NCBI GenBank assembly: GCA_905234265.1
Contig: CAJOHJ010000005.1
Location: 1 to 64,000, forward strand
Source of the DNA: an uncultured Prevotella sp.
Lineage (GTDB): Bacteria; Bacteroidota; Bacteroidia; Bacteroidales; Bacteroidaceae
Direction of reading: 5' to 3'
DNA: 64,000 nucleotides
This document shows positions 9,031 through 17,104 of the stretch, piece by piece. Within the stretch, counting starts at the first letter, position 1, and each line of letters begins with the position of its first letter. The notes under the pieces were generated by a model. The model ran no database searches and was not told the DNA's origin. It was given only the letters and a program-made list of their open reading frames with translations. The translations under genes and the position numbers were made by a program.

Positions 9031-10215
9031 TCATTTTTTTATGACCTCAAAACTACCTACAATACTGTAACTATTATATCCTGGTATCCGTTCTTTTATA
9101 ATCTCATAAAGTTTTTCTGGTTTCTTTTGCGAAAAGAAATTTTCCCGAACTCCTCCTATCAGTTCTCTCATATATACTGACGATTTCACAATATAGGCGG
9201 TTTCAAAATTTGGAGTTTTAGAATATGTTATGGTATAGTCTGCACGGTATGGACTTTGGTCCTCATCATATACAAGAATTCCTCCATGTGATATTGCTGG
9301 AGCATGCTCTTTGGAAAAATCCCACCCCAGAAGTTCTCCTTCGGATATAATTTCTGACTTATCGCTTTTTATAAATACTTTTTCGTATTTTTCTATTGGA
9401 TAGCGACCATGCGGAGGAATAGCTACTATTCGTTGCTTTTCATATACTTTTGACACTGTTGTGGAACTTCCACTCCCAACACTTACGCCATTAGCCAATG
9501 TTCCAAGGGCTCCGCCAATTCCTACCGCTCCGGCAACAGCGCCTAAATTCACGCCAGCCCCAGATCCGGTTCCATTGCTTATTGTTGTACGAGAGTTATC
9601 AAAGTAAGTATATGATGTGCCATCAGCCATTACTCGGAACGTAGCACCTAAATCTACATATACTATATGGTCTGTTTTGTTATATAGTTGTACAAAAAAT
9701 CTGTTTAACAAGTCATAATGCATTCCTCCATACCAACGGTCATACCAAGTCTCATAGGGTTCTTGCCGGAATTCCACAACAATATCTTCCGTGGACAAAA
9801 CGGATTTTTCACTGACACCTAAAATACACAAACCGTCCTTTGCTTGTTTGTCCTTATCCTTTATGGTCTCCCCATGCTCATACGTCTGGTTATACCGGCT
9901 GATAATCTCGGCATTGTCGGCAGCAGGTTGTGCCACGATAATCTCCGGCCTGCCATCTGCCTCCTGTTTGGCTGGCTGAGGCGCATCCTCAAACGTATCC
10001 TTGTCACCGCTTTCATAGTTGATGGCCATCACCTCTGACTTGTTGATGGTGTACGTCGGGCCCTGCTGATTGGAGAACTTCTTGTACTTAATGTCCGCCT
10101 GGTTCACTTCGAGCACCTTACTGATAATGGTGCTGCCGTCGCGCTTCACGATGACATCCTGCGCCTGAGCAACTGTAGCGATACAGACTGCGATTAGCAA
10201 AAATAAATGTTTCAT
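9031..10215 (-). CDS. Secreted protein of unknown function with N-terminal QDVIVKRDGS domain
   Basis: 394 aa. Signal peptide MKHLFLLIAVCIATVAQAQ. Residues ~20-80 (QDVIVKRDGSTIISKVLEVN ... TYTINKSEVMAINY) are a domain I recognise as common at the N-terminus of uncharacterised Bacteroidetes envelope proteins. A Gly/Ala/Ser-rich hydrophobic stretch at about residues 210-240 (GAGVNLGAVAGAVGIGG) could insert in a membrane. The C-terminal part has no motif I can name. The gene is AT-richer than its neighbours, with tracts of A and T, and sits next to a zinc-ribbon remnant and a toxin-antitoxin pair, which suggests an accessory patch. No function is proposed. Confidence 0.75.
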   Translation of the reverse strand: MKHLFLLIAVCIATVAQAQDVIVKRDGSTIISKVLEVNQADIKYKKFSNQQGPTYTINKSEVMAINYESGDKDTFEDAPQPAKQEADGRPEIIVAQPAADNAEIISRYNQTYEHGETIKDKDKQAKDGLCILGVSEKSVLSTEDIVVEFRQEPYETWYDRWYGGMHYDLLNRFFVQLYNKTDHIVYVDLGATFRVMADGTSYTYFDNSRTTISNGTGSGAGVNLGAVAGAVGIGGALGTLANGVSVGSGSSTTVSKVYEKQRIVAIPPHGRYPIEKYEKVFIKSDKSEIISEGELLGWDFSKEHAPAISHGGILVYDEDQSPYRADYTITYSKTPNFETAYIVKSSVYMRELIGGVRENFFSQKKPEKLYEIIKERIPGYNSYSIVGSFEVIKK

Positions 10216-10266
10216 AAACTTGTAATTTTGTAATTATAAATAGTTGAATACACACAAAAAGAAAAA

Positions 10267-10343
10267 CGTGGACAATTTACTTCGTCTACGTTATCCGAGG
10301 CATCGCCAAACGCCTATATTGCTTAAACGAGTAAACGTCCACG
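10267..10343 (-). terminator. Long hairpin with T-tract, terminator-like, containing a 22-codon ORF
   Basis: Arms at 10267-10284 (CGTGGACAATTTACTTCG) and 10328-10343 (CGAGTAAACGTCCACG) pair over ~16 bases with one bulge. On the minus strand the hairpin is followed by TTTTTCTTTTTGTG, as in a rho-independent terminator, although the loop (~43 nt) is large. A 22-codon ORF (minus, 10354-10286, starting MPFGVDVYSF) lies over it. It could end the hepT transcript about 170 bases downstream, or be a mobile or structured repeat. The rest of 10216-10512 shows nothing convincing. Confidence 0.45.
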
Positions 10344-10512
10344 CCGAACGGCATGAACTATCTACTTCAGTTCTTGCAATATTTCTTGAAATTTGGCGAA
10401 TTTCGGATAACAAGAATCAAAAGTGGATGTTCAAATCCTATATGTCCTTTAATTGTTCATCTTCAGTCCATAGGCATCACAGTTTTAAGGGGTTATACAT
10501 TATGTATATACA

Positions 10513-10911
10513 TTAATCGTTATTACCAAACAGTTCTTGCTTGAAGAATTCGATAGCTTTCTTCAAAGGTTCCAGGTCATTCTTTACGATACTGAATACT
10601 TCATCAGCATCTACTTCGAAGTAATGATGTGCCATGATGTCTCTTGTCCCCATGACTTTCTTCCATTCTACATCTGGGTGTGTTGGAAGTAATTCTTTGT
10701 TCGTGAGTTTGTCGAGAGTCTTTACCGCTTCGCCCAAAGCGATAAGTACCATGCAGGCAGCATCAAGTTTCTCCATTCCAAAAGGCGAAAGGAGGAAATC
10801 GTCTACAGTATGAATCTGCACGGTTCGCTCCTGCAGCCGGGTGATGATCGTTTCTATATTCTTTAGGGTCTCATAGACCATCTGAAGTTTCTCAGTAGAC
10901 CCGAATTCCAT
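10513..10911 (-). CDS. hepT: HepT-like HEPN ribonuclease toxin (DUF86)
   Basis: 132 aa, mostly helical. It carries the exact HEPN RNase motif RX4HXY as RDIMAHHY at about residues 89-96, plus the family lead DDFLLSPFGMEKLDAACM and ALGEAVKTL. HepT proteins are RNases neutralised when the partner MntA adds AMP to the motif tyrosine (type VII toxin-antitoxin). The partner gene is immediately upstream and overlaps by 20 bp. The order here is antitoxin then toxin, the reverse of the characterised Shewanella pair. The motif residues are all present, so the toxin looks intact. Confidence 0.9.
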   Translation of the reverse strand: MEFGSTEKLQMVYETLKNIETIITRLQERTVQIHTVDDFLLSPFGMEKLDAACMVLIALGEAVKTLDKLTNKELLPTHPDVEWKKVMGTRDIMAHHYFEVDADEVFSIVKNDLEPLKKAIEFFKQELFGNND

Positions 10912-11185
10912 ATTTCAAGATTTGCTGTTTAAACAAGGGGTTCATGTTCTCTCGCATCCGCACCACGTCGACATCACATCCGAGCAGTTCCTGCAAATAG
11001 ATTTTGACACCGGCGCGGTTGAACAGGTTGGGCACCATCTCCACACAAATGTCCACATCGCTGTCTTCGCGCTGCTCGTTGCGGGCCAGCGAGCCGAAGA
11101 GCATCATGGAGTGTACGCCATAGTGCTCGTCAAGATACTGGCGAGTGGTTTTCAACTTTTCTATGGTCTGCGTTCTGTCAAGCAT
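10892..11185 (-). CDS. mntA: MntA-like minimal nucleotidyltransferase antitoxin
   Basis: 97 aa if started at ATG 11185 (MLDRTQTIEK). A longer frame from 11233 would begin inside the TATCTTTG promoter box, so the internal start is chosen. It has the exact GSX10DXD motif (GS at SLARNEQRED, then S-D-V-D), the metal and nucleotide site of MNT-type transferases. The third acidic position is likely in DVDVVRMRE. Known MntA enzymes AMPylate the HepT tyrosine and so block the toxin. It overlaps hepT by 20 bp, consistent with translational coupling. Confidence 0.9.
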   Translation of the reverse strand: MLDRTQTIEKLKTTRQYLDEHYGVHSMMLFGSLARNEQREDSDVDICVEMVPNLFNRAGVKIYLQELLGCDVDVVRMRENMNPLFKQQILKYGIRVY

Positions 11186-11230
11186 AAGCGAATAATTGTC
11201 GTATCTCACAGTAAAACTGCTATCATGCGG

Positions 11231-11238
11231 CAAAGATA
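11231..11238 (-). promoter_or_regulatory. -7 box of the mntA-hepT transcript
   Basis: On the minus strand TATCTTTG matches TAnnTTTG, 45 bases upstream of the chosen mntA ATG. This fixes the start of mntA downstream of 11231. Confidence 0.6.
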
Positions 11239-11334
11239 CGAAAATTTCTGCATATAATCATCGGGAATGGACAAAAAACTTAATCCGCTGCCCTGTTGTT
11301 TCTTCTTATACACACTGTGGTTTATCTGCTCTGT

Positions 11335-12051
11335 TCAGAAGTTCCACTTCACGGCGAGCGTGGGATTGACGAAGAACGAGCGGTCGTCGTAGGTGTTGTA
11401 GACGAAATGGCTGCTCAGCTCCCACTCTGTGCCGATGCTCAGGTGGCTGGTGCAGTTGTACCACAGCTGCGGCTCGGTGAGGATGACGAGCTGTCCGTGG
11501 CCGTTGGCCTTCTCGCCGCGCCAGAAGTCGATGAAGCCAGAGAAGGTGAGCTTGCGGTCGCAGAAGTTCAGCCCCCAGACACCCGTCAGCTGCAGGCTGT
11601 TGTAGGCCGATGTGTAGTCGTAGCTCTTGAAGTAGCGCTTGTACATCAGCTGCAGGGAGTAGGTCTTGGAAAAGTCGGCATTGTGGTCATTCCATGCTCC
11701 GCCGATGAGTGCCGCCTGCTGGAAGCTGCCTTCCTTGTTCAGTCCGCCGTCGTATTCTATGTGGGCTGCGAAGCCCTGCTTGCCGATGCTGAATTCGCGT
11801 GAGATTTCCGTGTAGGCGGCTTCGGTGAACTTGCGGCTGAAGTCGACGTCTACGAAGTAGTACCACGAGCCCCACTGGTCGGCCTTGAACTGTTCGACGG
11901 TGAGAGTCACCTTCTGGCGGCTGCTCTGCTGGTCGGAATACAAGTTGCGGCCGAAGTCGTAATGCAGCTGCACGTCCTGTGCGCTTGCGCTGATGGCGGT
12001 TGCCGCCAATGCGATGGAGATCAGCACTCCACAGAGTTTCTTTGATTTCAT
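11335..12051 (-). CDS. DUF5020 family outer-membrane barrel (nucleoside channel-like)
   Basis: 238 aa. Signal peptide MKSKKLCGVLISIALAATAI..., cleavage near SASAQ. The mature chain alternates polar and aromatic residues (YYFVDVDFSRKF, YSLQLMYKRYF, FFVNPTLAVKWNF) and ends in Phe, typical of outer-membrane barrels. It matches my memory of DUF5020, related to Tsx-type nucleoside-specific channels. Length is normal for the family. Transport of nucleosides is a family-level inference. It has its own -7 box and is monocistronic. Confidence 0.8.
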   Translation of the reverse strand: MKSKKLCGVLISIALAATAISASAQDVQLHYDFGRNLYSDQQSSRQKVTLTVEQFKADQWGSWYYFVDVDFSRKFTEAAYTEISREFSIGKQGFAAHIEYDGGLNKEGSFQQAALIGGAWNDHNADFSKTYSLQLMYKRYFKSYDYTSAYNSLQLTGVWGLNFCDRKLTFSGFIDFWRGEKANGHGQLVILTEPQLWYNCTSHLSIGTEWELSSHFVYNTYDDRSFFVNPTLAVKWNF

Positions 12052-12086
12052 TTTTTAGCTTTCTGTTGTTTTCTTCTTTGAGGGTA

Positions 12087-12094
12087 CAAAATTA
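12087..12094 (-). promoter_or_regulatory. -7 box for the DUF5020 gene
   Basis: TAATTTTG on the minus strand fits TAnnTTTG, 36 bases upstream of the ATG. No clean -33 TTTG is seen at the usual distance. Confidence 0.55.
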
Positions 12095-12118
12095 CAGATA
12101 TTTCCCGACAATTCATGC

Positions 12119-12223
12119 TATCTCATTGAGAAAAATAAATTATCTCATTGAGATAAGAAATTATCTTCGTAAGATAATTTCGTAACATGCGGAGATAATT
12201 TCGTAACATGCAGAGATAATTTT
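12119..12223. repeat. 21-bp tandem repeat family, cluster A
   Basis: Degenerate tandem copies of GAGATAATTTCGTAA separated by six-base spacers (CATGCG, CATGCA), with inverted copies that make small palindromes such as TTATCT-TCGTA-AGATAA. The cluster lies between the DUF5020 promoter and the MFS terminator. The same unit recurs near 19.3, 30.9 and 58.3 kb. Confidence 0.85.
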
Positions 12224-12237
12224 TTCTGTTGCGCAAT

Positions 12238-12273
12238 AAAAAAGCGGATGCACCGGAATGCATCCGCTTTTTT
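12238..12273 (-). terminator. Rho-independent terminator of the MFS gene
   Basis: A perfect 15-bp stem (AAAAAAGCGGATGCA, loop CCGGAA, then TGCATCCGC and T6) lies 61-96 bases beyond the stop of the MFS gene. A and T tails on both sides make it usable in either direction, but the only gene that ends here is the minus-strand transporter. Confidence 0.9.
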
Positions 12274-12333
12274 GTAGTTGCCAGTCTTCTTGGCATAGGC
12301 AGTAACTACGTATGTCTTGTTGATGTCTATCTT

Positions 12334-14064
12334 TTATTTTATGTTAGGTTCTTCCAGACCGAGGCCTTTCTTGCGGTCTACAACCTTGAGGACAAGGCCA
12401 AGCACGAGGGCTGCGACGCCAAGGCAGGCGAGCATGACGAGCGGCGCTGTGTAGTCGAACGACACGGCTACCTGCTCGGAAATCTGCGACACGTGAGCCT
12501 CTGCCTCGGCAAGGGTCATCTCTCCGGCGTCGACGGCTGCGGCGGCTTCGGCCTTGGCGGCGGCTATCTGGGCGACAAGCTCGGGATTGGTGCGGTCGAG
12601 TACCTTGCCGATGAGCATGGGGAACAGCCAGAGGCCGATGTTCTGTATCCAGAATATCAGCGCATAGGCGGAGCCGATAATCTTCGGCTCTACGAGCTTA
12701 GGCACGCTGGGCCACAGCGATGCAGGCACCAGCGAGAACGATGCGCCAAGGACGAGGATGGTGATGTAGGCTATGATGACGCCGCCGACGGCACTGCCCT
12801 TGAACATTGGCAGCACGAAGGCAAAGGTGAGGTGGCAGGCAATGAGCAGCACGCTGCCCATGACAAGCATCGTGGCGGCCTTGCCCTTATGGTCGAGATA
12901 GTTGCCGAGAATGGGGGTTATCAGCACGGCCAGCAGTGGGAACACGGCGAAGATGGCCTCTGCAGACTGGCGCATATAGCCCATGTAGCAGTAGGTTACC
13001 AGTGCTGCCAGCGAAATGCCCAAGAGCAGCAGCTGGCGCTGACGCTGCTTCTGGAAGTTGCTGGCAAAGCCGGTGGCTGCCACGACGAGCATGATGACGT
13101 ACTGCACGATGGTGACGCTGCTGCCGCCCCAGAAGGAGTCTGCCTCGGGGGCGGTAAGCGTCAGGTTGCACTGGAGCATGTTGACGGCATATTTCTGGAA
13201 GGGGAAAATTGCCGAGTAGTAAAGCACGCACAGAAGGGCGACAATCCAGAAACCGCTGTCGGAGAGAATCTTGCCGATGTCGCTGACCTTGAAGGGGTCG
13301 TCTTTTTCTTCGGCCTCGCCGGTCTGGGCGTCGAGTTTCTGGTCCATGAAGAAATAGACGATGGTCATGATGAGGGCTATGCACATCAGCACTACGCCGA
13401 AGGCTACCGAGCGTGAGACGCTGACAACGCCGCCAAGGCGTGCGAAGAACGGCGAGAAGATCATGCATGTGGCAACGCCAAGACGCGCCAAGGCCATCTC
13501 GCTGCCCATGGCCAAGGCCATCTCGCGGCCCTTGAACCACTTCACAATGCCGCGAGAGACGGTGATGCCGGCCATTTCGCAGCCGCAGCCGAAAATCATG
13601 AAGCCGCAGGCTGCACACTTGGCAGAGGCTGGCATGCCCTTGTAGAACGGCGATATGCCAAGCTCGTCGAAGACGGGAATGTAATTAAGGTTGTTGTTAA
13701 ACCACTGCTCAAGGCTGCTGCCGATGAAGCCGTAGGCGCCGTCGCTGACGGCATACCATTTTATTATTGCGCCTACCAGCATCACTGCCGCAGAGAGTAC
13801 TGCCGTGAAGCGGACACCCATCTTGTCGAGGATGATGCCTGCAAAAATCAGGAAGAACACAAATACATTGAGGAATACCTCTGAACCCTGCATGGTGCCG
13901 AACGCCGTGGAGTCCCAGCCGCGCTCGGAGAGCATCAGGTCCTTGATGGGTGAGAGAATGTCCATGAAGATGTAGCTGCAGAACATGGCCAGCGCCAGCA
14001 GCAACAGGGCAGTCCAGCGCATGGCCGCTGAATCGCGCAGAGTCGTTTTTAATTGTTGTGACAT
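12334..14064 (-). CDS. MFS transporter, substrate unknown
   Basis: 576 aa with about 12 membrane segments. The first half includes WTALLLLALAMFCSYIFMD, then FVFFLIFAGIILDKMGVRF, a motif-A-like D-K-x-G loop typical of the major facilitator superfamily. A periplasmic insertion (residues ~105-140) and a His-poor cytoplasmic loop with EAEEKDDPF separate the halves. A helical Ala/Glu-rich insertion near residues 480-520 (AKAEAAAAVDAGEMTLAEAEAH) lies before the last segments and is unusual. It resembles MFSD1-like or oxalate/nitrate-type carriers common in Bacteroidales, but no substrate can be assigned. It is monocistronic with its own terminator. Confidence 0.85.
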   Translation of the reverse strand: MSQQLKTTLRDSAAMRWTALLLLALAMFCSYIFMDILSPIKDLMLSERGWDSTAFGTMQGSEVFLNVFVFFLIFAGIILDKMGVRFTAVLSAAVMLVGAIIKWYAVSDGAYGFIGSSLEQWFNNNLNYIPVFDELGISPFYKGMPASAKCAACGFMIFGCGCEMAGITVSRGIVKWFKGREMALAMGSEMALARLGVATCMIFSPFFARLGGVVSVSRSVAFGVVLMCIALIMTIVYFFMDQKLDAQTGEAEEKDDPFKVSDIGKILSDSGFWIVALLCVLYYSAIFPFQKYAVNMLQCNLTLTAPEADSFWGGSSVTIVQYVIMLVVAATGFASNFQKQRQRQLLLLGISLAALVTYCYMGYMRQSAEAIFAVFPLLAVLITPILGNYLDHKGKAATMLVMGSVLLIACHLTFAFVLPMFKGSAVGGVIIAYITILVLGASFSLVPASLWPSVPKLVEPKIIGSAYALIFWIQNIGLWLFPMLIGKVLDRTNPELVAQIAAAKAEAAAAVDAGEMTLAEAEAHVSQISEQVAVSFDYTAPLVMLACLGVAALVLGLVLKVVDRKKGLGLEEPNIK

Positions 14065-14138
14065 AATTAATCTTTATTTTTTATTTCTTATTTTTTCTGT
14101 TGTAATCTTCTATTTGCAATTTCATTAAGCATTATGCA

Positions 14139-15545
14139 TTAAAATTCGTTTCTCTTAAGCTTTTCAACGAATTCGCTGATTTTGTGTAGTTCGCGTGGAA
14201 TTCTGATGTTCTGTGGGCAGTGAGGCTCGCATTGGCCGCAGCCGATGCAGTGGTCGGCCTGGCGCATGCGTGGAACGGCACGGTCGAGGCCGATGAGATA
14301 TTGGCGGCGCAGCTTGAAATACTCGTCGTCCATCTTCATGCGTGGCAGCGTGCCGTCGTTCTTGCATTTGTTGTAATGCACGAAAATGGCAGGGATGTCT
14401 ATTCCGTAAGGGCATGGCATGCAGTACTTGCAGTCGTTGCAGGGAATGTTCTCCAGTCCGACGATGCGCTCAGCCACGTCGTGGTCGAGGAACTGCTGTT
14501 CAGCCTCGGTGAGAGGCACCAGCGGACAGTAGCTCAGCAGGTTGTCCTTAAGATGTTCCATGAATGTCATTCCGCTGAGCACTGTCAGCACTCCCTCCGG
14601 CGTGCCTGCATAGCGGAAAGCCCACGACGCCACGCTGCGTTCCGGGTCGCGGCGCTTCAGTTCCGTGACAAGGTATTGCGGAAGGTTTGCCAGCCTGCCG
14701 CCAAGCAGAGGCTCCATGATGACCGACGGAATGCCGCGCTTTTGTAGCTCACCGTAAAGGTAGCGTGCGTCGGTGTTGCGCGAGTTTATTTCGTTGGCGT
14801 AGTCCCAGTCAAGATAGTTCAGCTCTATCTGCACGAAGTCCCAGTGGTATTTGTCGTGCATGGACAGCAGATAGTCGAACACTGCGATGTCGCCGTGATA
14901 TGAAAATCCGAGGTTGCGGATGCGGCCTGCCTTGCGCTCGTCAACAAGATAGTCGAGCAGTCCGTTGCTGATGTATCGGCCTTCGAGGGCTGCCATTCCG
15001 CCCATGCCGATGCCGTGAAGCAGATAGTAGTCGATGTAGTCAACCTGCAGTTCCTTGAAAGAGTTTTTGTACATCTTCAGGCTTTCCTCGCGGCTCCACG
15101 TGGCCTCGCCGAAGTTGGAGAGCTTCGTGGCGACAAAGTATTCTGAGCGCTTGTGGCGGCTCAGTGCAATGCCTGTGCTGCGCTCTGAAAGGCCTTGGCA
15201 GTAGGCTGGCGACGTGTCGAAGTAGTTTACGCCGTGTTCTATGGCGTAGTCAACCTGCCTGTTGACCATATCCTGGTCTATCTCAGCCTTGCTCTCGCGG
15301 CCGGAGGCCACGCCGTCGACGGTCGGCAGGCGCATCATGCCATAGCCAAGCAGCGACACCTTGTCGCCAGTGGTGGGGCTTATGCGATAAGTCATCTTGC
15401 CAGTAGGCGGCTCCACCTGCTGCTTGTATTCTTCCACGGCTTTAGTTTCCGTCTTCGACTTGCAGCCTGTCAGCACTGCGGCGGTTGTCAATGCTCCGCC
15501 GCCGAGCATTTTAAGGAAATTCCTTCTTGTTATATCTTGATTCAT
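14139..15545 (-). CDS. Tat-exported aldo/keto reductase with C-terminal 2x[4Fe-4S] domain
   Basis: 468 aa. The N-terminus ITRRNFLKMLGGGAL is a twin-arginine signal, followed by LTGC, a lipobox, so the protein is likely a folded Tat-exported lipoprotein. The AKR barrel has GYGMMRLP, DTSPAYCQGLSE (catalytic Asp/Tyr region), FVATKLSN (Lys) and YYLLHGIG (His). The C-terminus has CNDCKYCMPCPYGI and CIGCGQCEPHCPQNI, two ferredoxin-type cluster sites. Substrate is unknown; NAD(P)H-dependent quinone or carbonyl reduction coupled to electron transfer is possible. It lies downstream of the polyferredoxin gene and tatA-tatC on the same strand. Its 3' end runs into TAATGCA heptads. Confidence 0.9.
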   Translation of the reverse strand: MNQDITRRNFLKMLGGGALTTAAVLTGCKSKTETKAVEEYKQQVEPPTGKMTYRISPTTGDKVSLLGYGMMRLPTVDGVASGRESKAEIDQDMVNRQVDYAIEHGVNYFDTSPAYCQGLSERSTGIALSRHKRSEYFVATKLSNFGEATWSREESLKMYKNSFKELQVDYIDYYLLHGIGMGGMAALEGRYISNGLLDYLVDERKAGRIRNLGFSYHGDIAVFDYLLSMHDKYHWDFVQIELNYLDWDYANEINSRNTDARYLYGELQKRGIPSVIMEPLLGGRLANLPQYLVTELKRRDPERSVASWAFRYAGTPEGVLTVLSGMTFMEHLKDNLLSYCPLVPLTEAEQQFLDHDVAERIVGLENIPCNDCKYCMPCPYGIDIPAIFVHYNKCKNDGTLPRMKMDDEYFKLRRQYLIGLDRAVPRMRQADHCIGCGQCEPHCPQNIRIPRELHKISEFVEKLKRNEF

Positions 15546-15580
15546 GTCTACTTACTATTCACTTTTCACTATACCCTTAA

Positions 15581-17074
15581 TTAGATTTCTTTGTGAACCT
15601 CGTGGCCTTCAACGTAGATTGCAGAGAAAGGACGTGCCGGACACAGATACTCGCAGGCTCCACATCCAATGCAACGGCTTTCGTTGATGGCAGGCACGTA
15701 GGCTGACTCGTCGTCGTCAGGATCTGACGGCACCATTTCGATGGCTCCTGCTGGGCAGTGGCGCGCACAGTTGCCGCACTCAACGCCGTCGGTCAGCGGA
15801 ATGCAGTTCTTCTTTATCCAGACGGCATGGCCTATCTGTGTCGAGGCCTTGTCTTCTTTCGCGATGGGCTTGATGGCGCCGGCAGGGCATACCTGCGAGC
15901 AGCGGTTGCATTCAGGTCTGCAGAAGCCGTTTTCGTAAGACATTGTCGGCTGCATGATGCTCATCCAGTCGGTGCCGGGGCGCAACACGCCGTTGGGGCA
16001 TTCCGACACGCACAGCTGGCAGCCGGTGCAGTGCTGCGCCATATTCTTTGCCGACAGCGAGCCCGGCGGCGTCAGAGGCGTCTGTCGCTCAGGGGCAATC
16101 TTGTCTTCAATCTCTGCCAGTCCGCCGTCAGTCTTCTTGGCCTCCTGGGCAATGGCTGCTGTGGTAAGCAAGGCGGTGGAAAGGAGGAACGAACGGCGTT
16201 CTTTGTCTATTCTCTCACCTCTGACCTCTGACCTCTGACCTCTGACCTCTAACCTCTGACCTCTATACGACAGCGCGCCGAACTTGCAGCTTTCCAGGCA
16301 GTCGCCGCAGACTACACAGCGGCTGTAGTCGACGCTGTGCGTCTTGTAGTCAATGCATGATGCTTTGCAGTTCTTGGTGCATAGCGAGCAGTTGCGGCAT
16401 TTTGCGGTGTCGAAGGTTATCTTCAGCCATGAGAAGCGGCTGAAAAATGACAGAATGGTGCCTACGGGGCATACGGTGTTGCAGTAGGTGCGTCCGTTGC
16501 GCCATGCCAGCACAGCCAGCGCTATGAGCGTAACGACGGCAATGACGGTGACAACGGTCATGCCCGGCATGGCAGTTTCCACGTGGTAGAAGGCGTAGCT
16601 GTCGTTGCTTTCGGCAATTCCTGCCAGCACGTTGTTGCCCATCTTCCACAATGGCTGCAGCAGGGCTGTTGCTATGCGTCCGAAGGCGGAGTAGGGCGCC
16701 AGCAGCTGAACGACACTGCCAATGCCTAACGCCCAGCATACAACAGCCAGCACCAGCACCGGGTAGCGCAGCCACTTCACCTCTTTTGAAAAGCTGTAGC
16801 GGTTTTTCTTTGCCTTCATGCCAAGCTTGCCGAAGATGTCCTGCATGATGCCCAGCGGACAGATGACGGAGCAGTAGATGCGTCCGAAGATTAGCGTCAG
16901 CGCGATGAGTGCTGCCACGACTGCCACGTTAGCCGCCAACACGGCTTCGAGGAACTGGATTTTCGTCATCCACGACAGCCAGTGGTGGGCAGTCCCCGTG
17001 AAGTCCAGGAACAGCCACGTGATGCAGAGCATCATCACGGTGGCCAGCACAATTCTGATTTGTTTTAATGTCAT
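15581..17074 (-). CDS. Membrane polyferredoxin: NapH-like part fused to Tat-type ferredoxin part
   Basis: 497 aa. The first ~230 residues have several membrane helices and the NapH/NosR/CcoG-like signatures GRIYCSVICPLGIMQD and YCNTVCPVGTILSFFSRF. A [4Fe-4S] pair follows (CRNCSLCTKNCKASC, CVVCGDCLESC). A linker of Glu/Val/Arg/Gly/Gln repeats (LEVRGQRSEVRG), encoded by ACCTCTG heptads, leads to KERRSFLLSTALLTTAAIAQ, which looks like an internal twin-arginine signal. Four more cluster motifs follow (CTGCQLCVSEC, CNRCSQVCPAGAI, CGNCARHCPAGAI, CIGCGACEYLCP). It should pass electrons between the membrane and exported redox partners, with the Tat-exported AKR next door a plausible one. The structure suggests fusion of two once-separate genes. 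Confidence 0.85.
   Translation of the reverse strand: MTLKQIRIVLATVMMLCITWLFLDFTGTAHHWLSWMTKIQFLEAVLAANVAVVAALIALTLIFGRIYCSVICPLGIMQDIFGKLGMKAKKNRYSFSKEVKWLRYPVLVLAVVCWALGIGSVVQLLAPYSAFGRIATALLQPLWKMGNNVLAGIAESNDSYAFYHVETAMPGMTVVTVIAVVTLIALAVLAWRNGRTYCNTVCPVGTILSFFSRFSWLKITFDTAKCRNCSLCTKNCKASCIDYKTHSVDYSRCVVCGDCLESCKFGALSYRGQRLEVRGQRSEVRGERIDKERRSFLLSTALLTTAAIAQEAKKTDGGLAEIEDKIAPERQTPLTPPGSLSAKNMAQHCTGCQLCVSECPNGVLRPGTDWMSIMQPTMSYENGFCRPECNRCSQVCPAGAIKPIAKEDKASTQIGHAVWIKKNCIPLTDGVECGNCARHCPAGAIEMVPSDPDDDESAYVPAINESRCIGCGACEYLCPARPFSAIYVEGHEVHKEI
16214..16266. repeat. ACCTCTG heptad array inside the polyferredoxin gene
   Basis: About seven tandem heptads (CTCACCT, CTGACCT, CTAACCT variants) lie in frame and encode the linker LEVRGQRSEVRG and flanks. 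Close relatives (CTCACCT) sit in the gap upstream of dnaG. Confidence 0.9.
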
Positions 17075-17104
17075 AACGTATCTGTTGGTTTCGTTTAGTT
17101 ACTG

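Noticed and set aside
12274..12333. In-frame, protein-like sequence after the MFS stop (DINKTYVVTAYAKKTGNYKK), suggesting readthrough
   Set aside because: It runs straight into the terminator hairpin and repeat DNA, has no start codon, and I cannot match it to a family.
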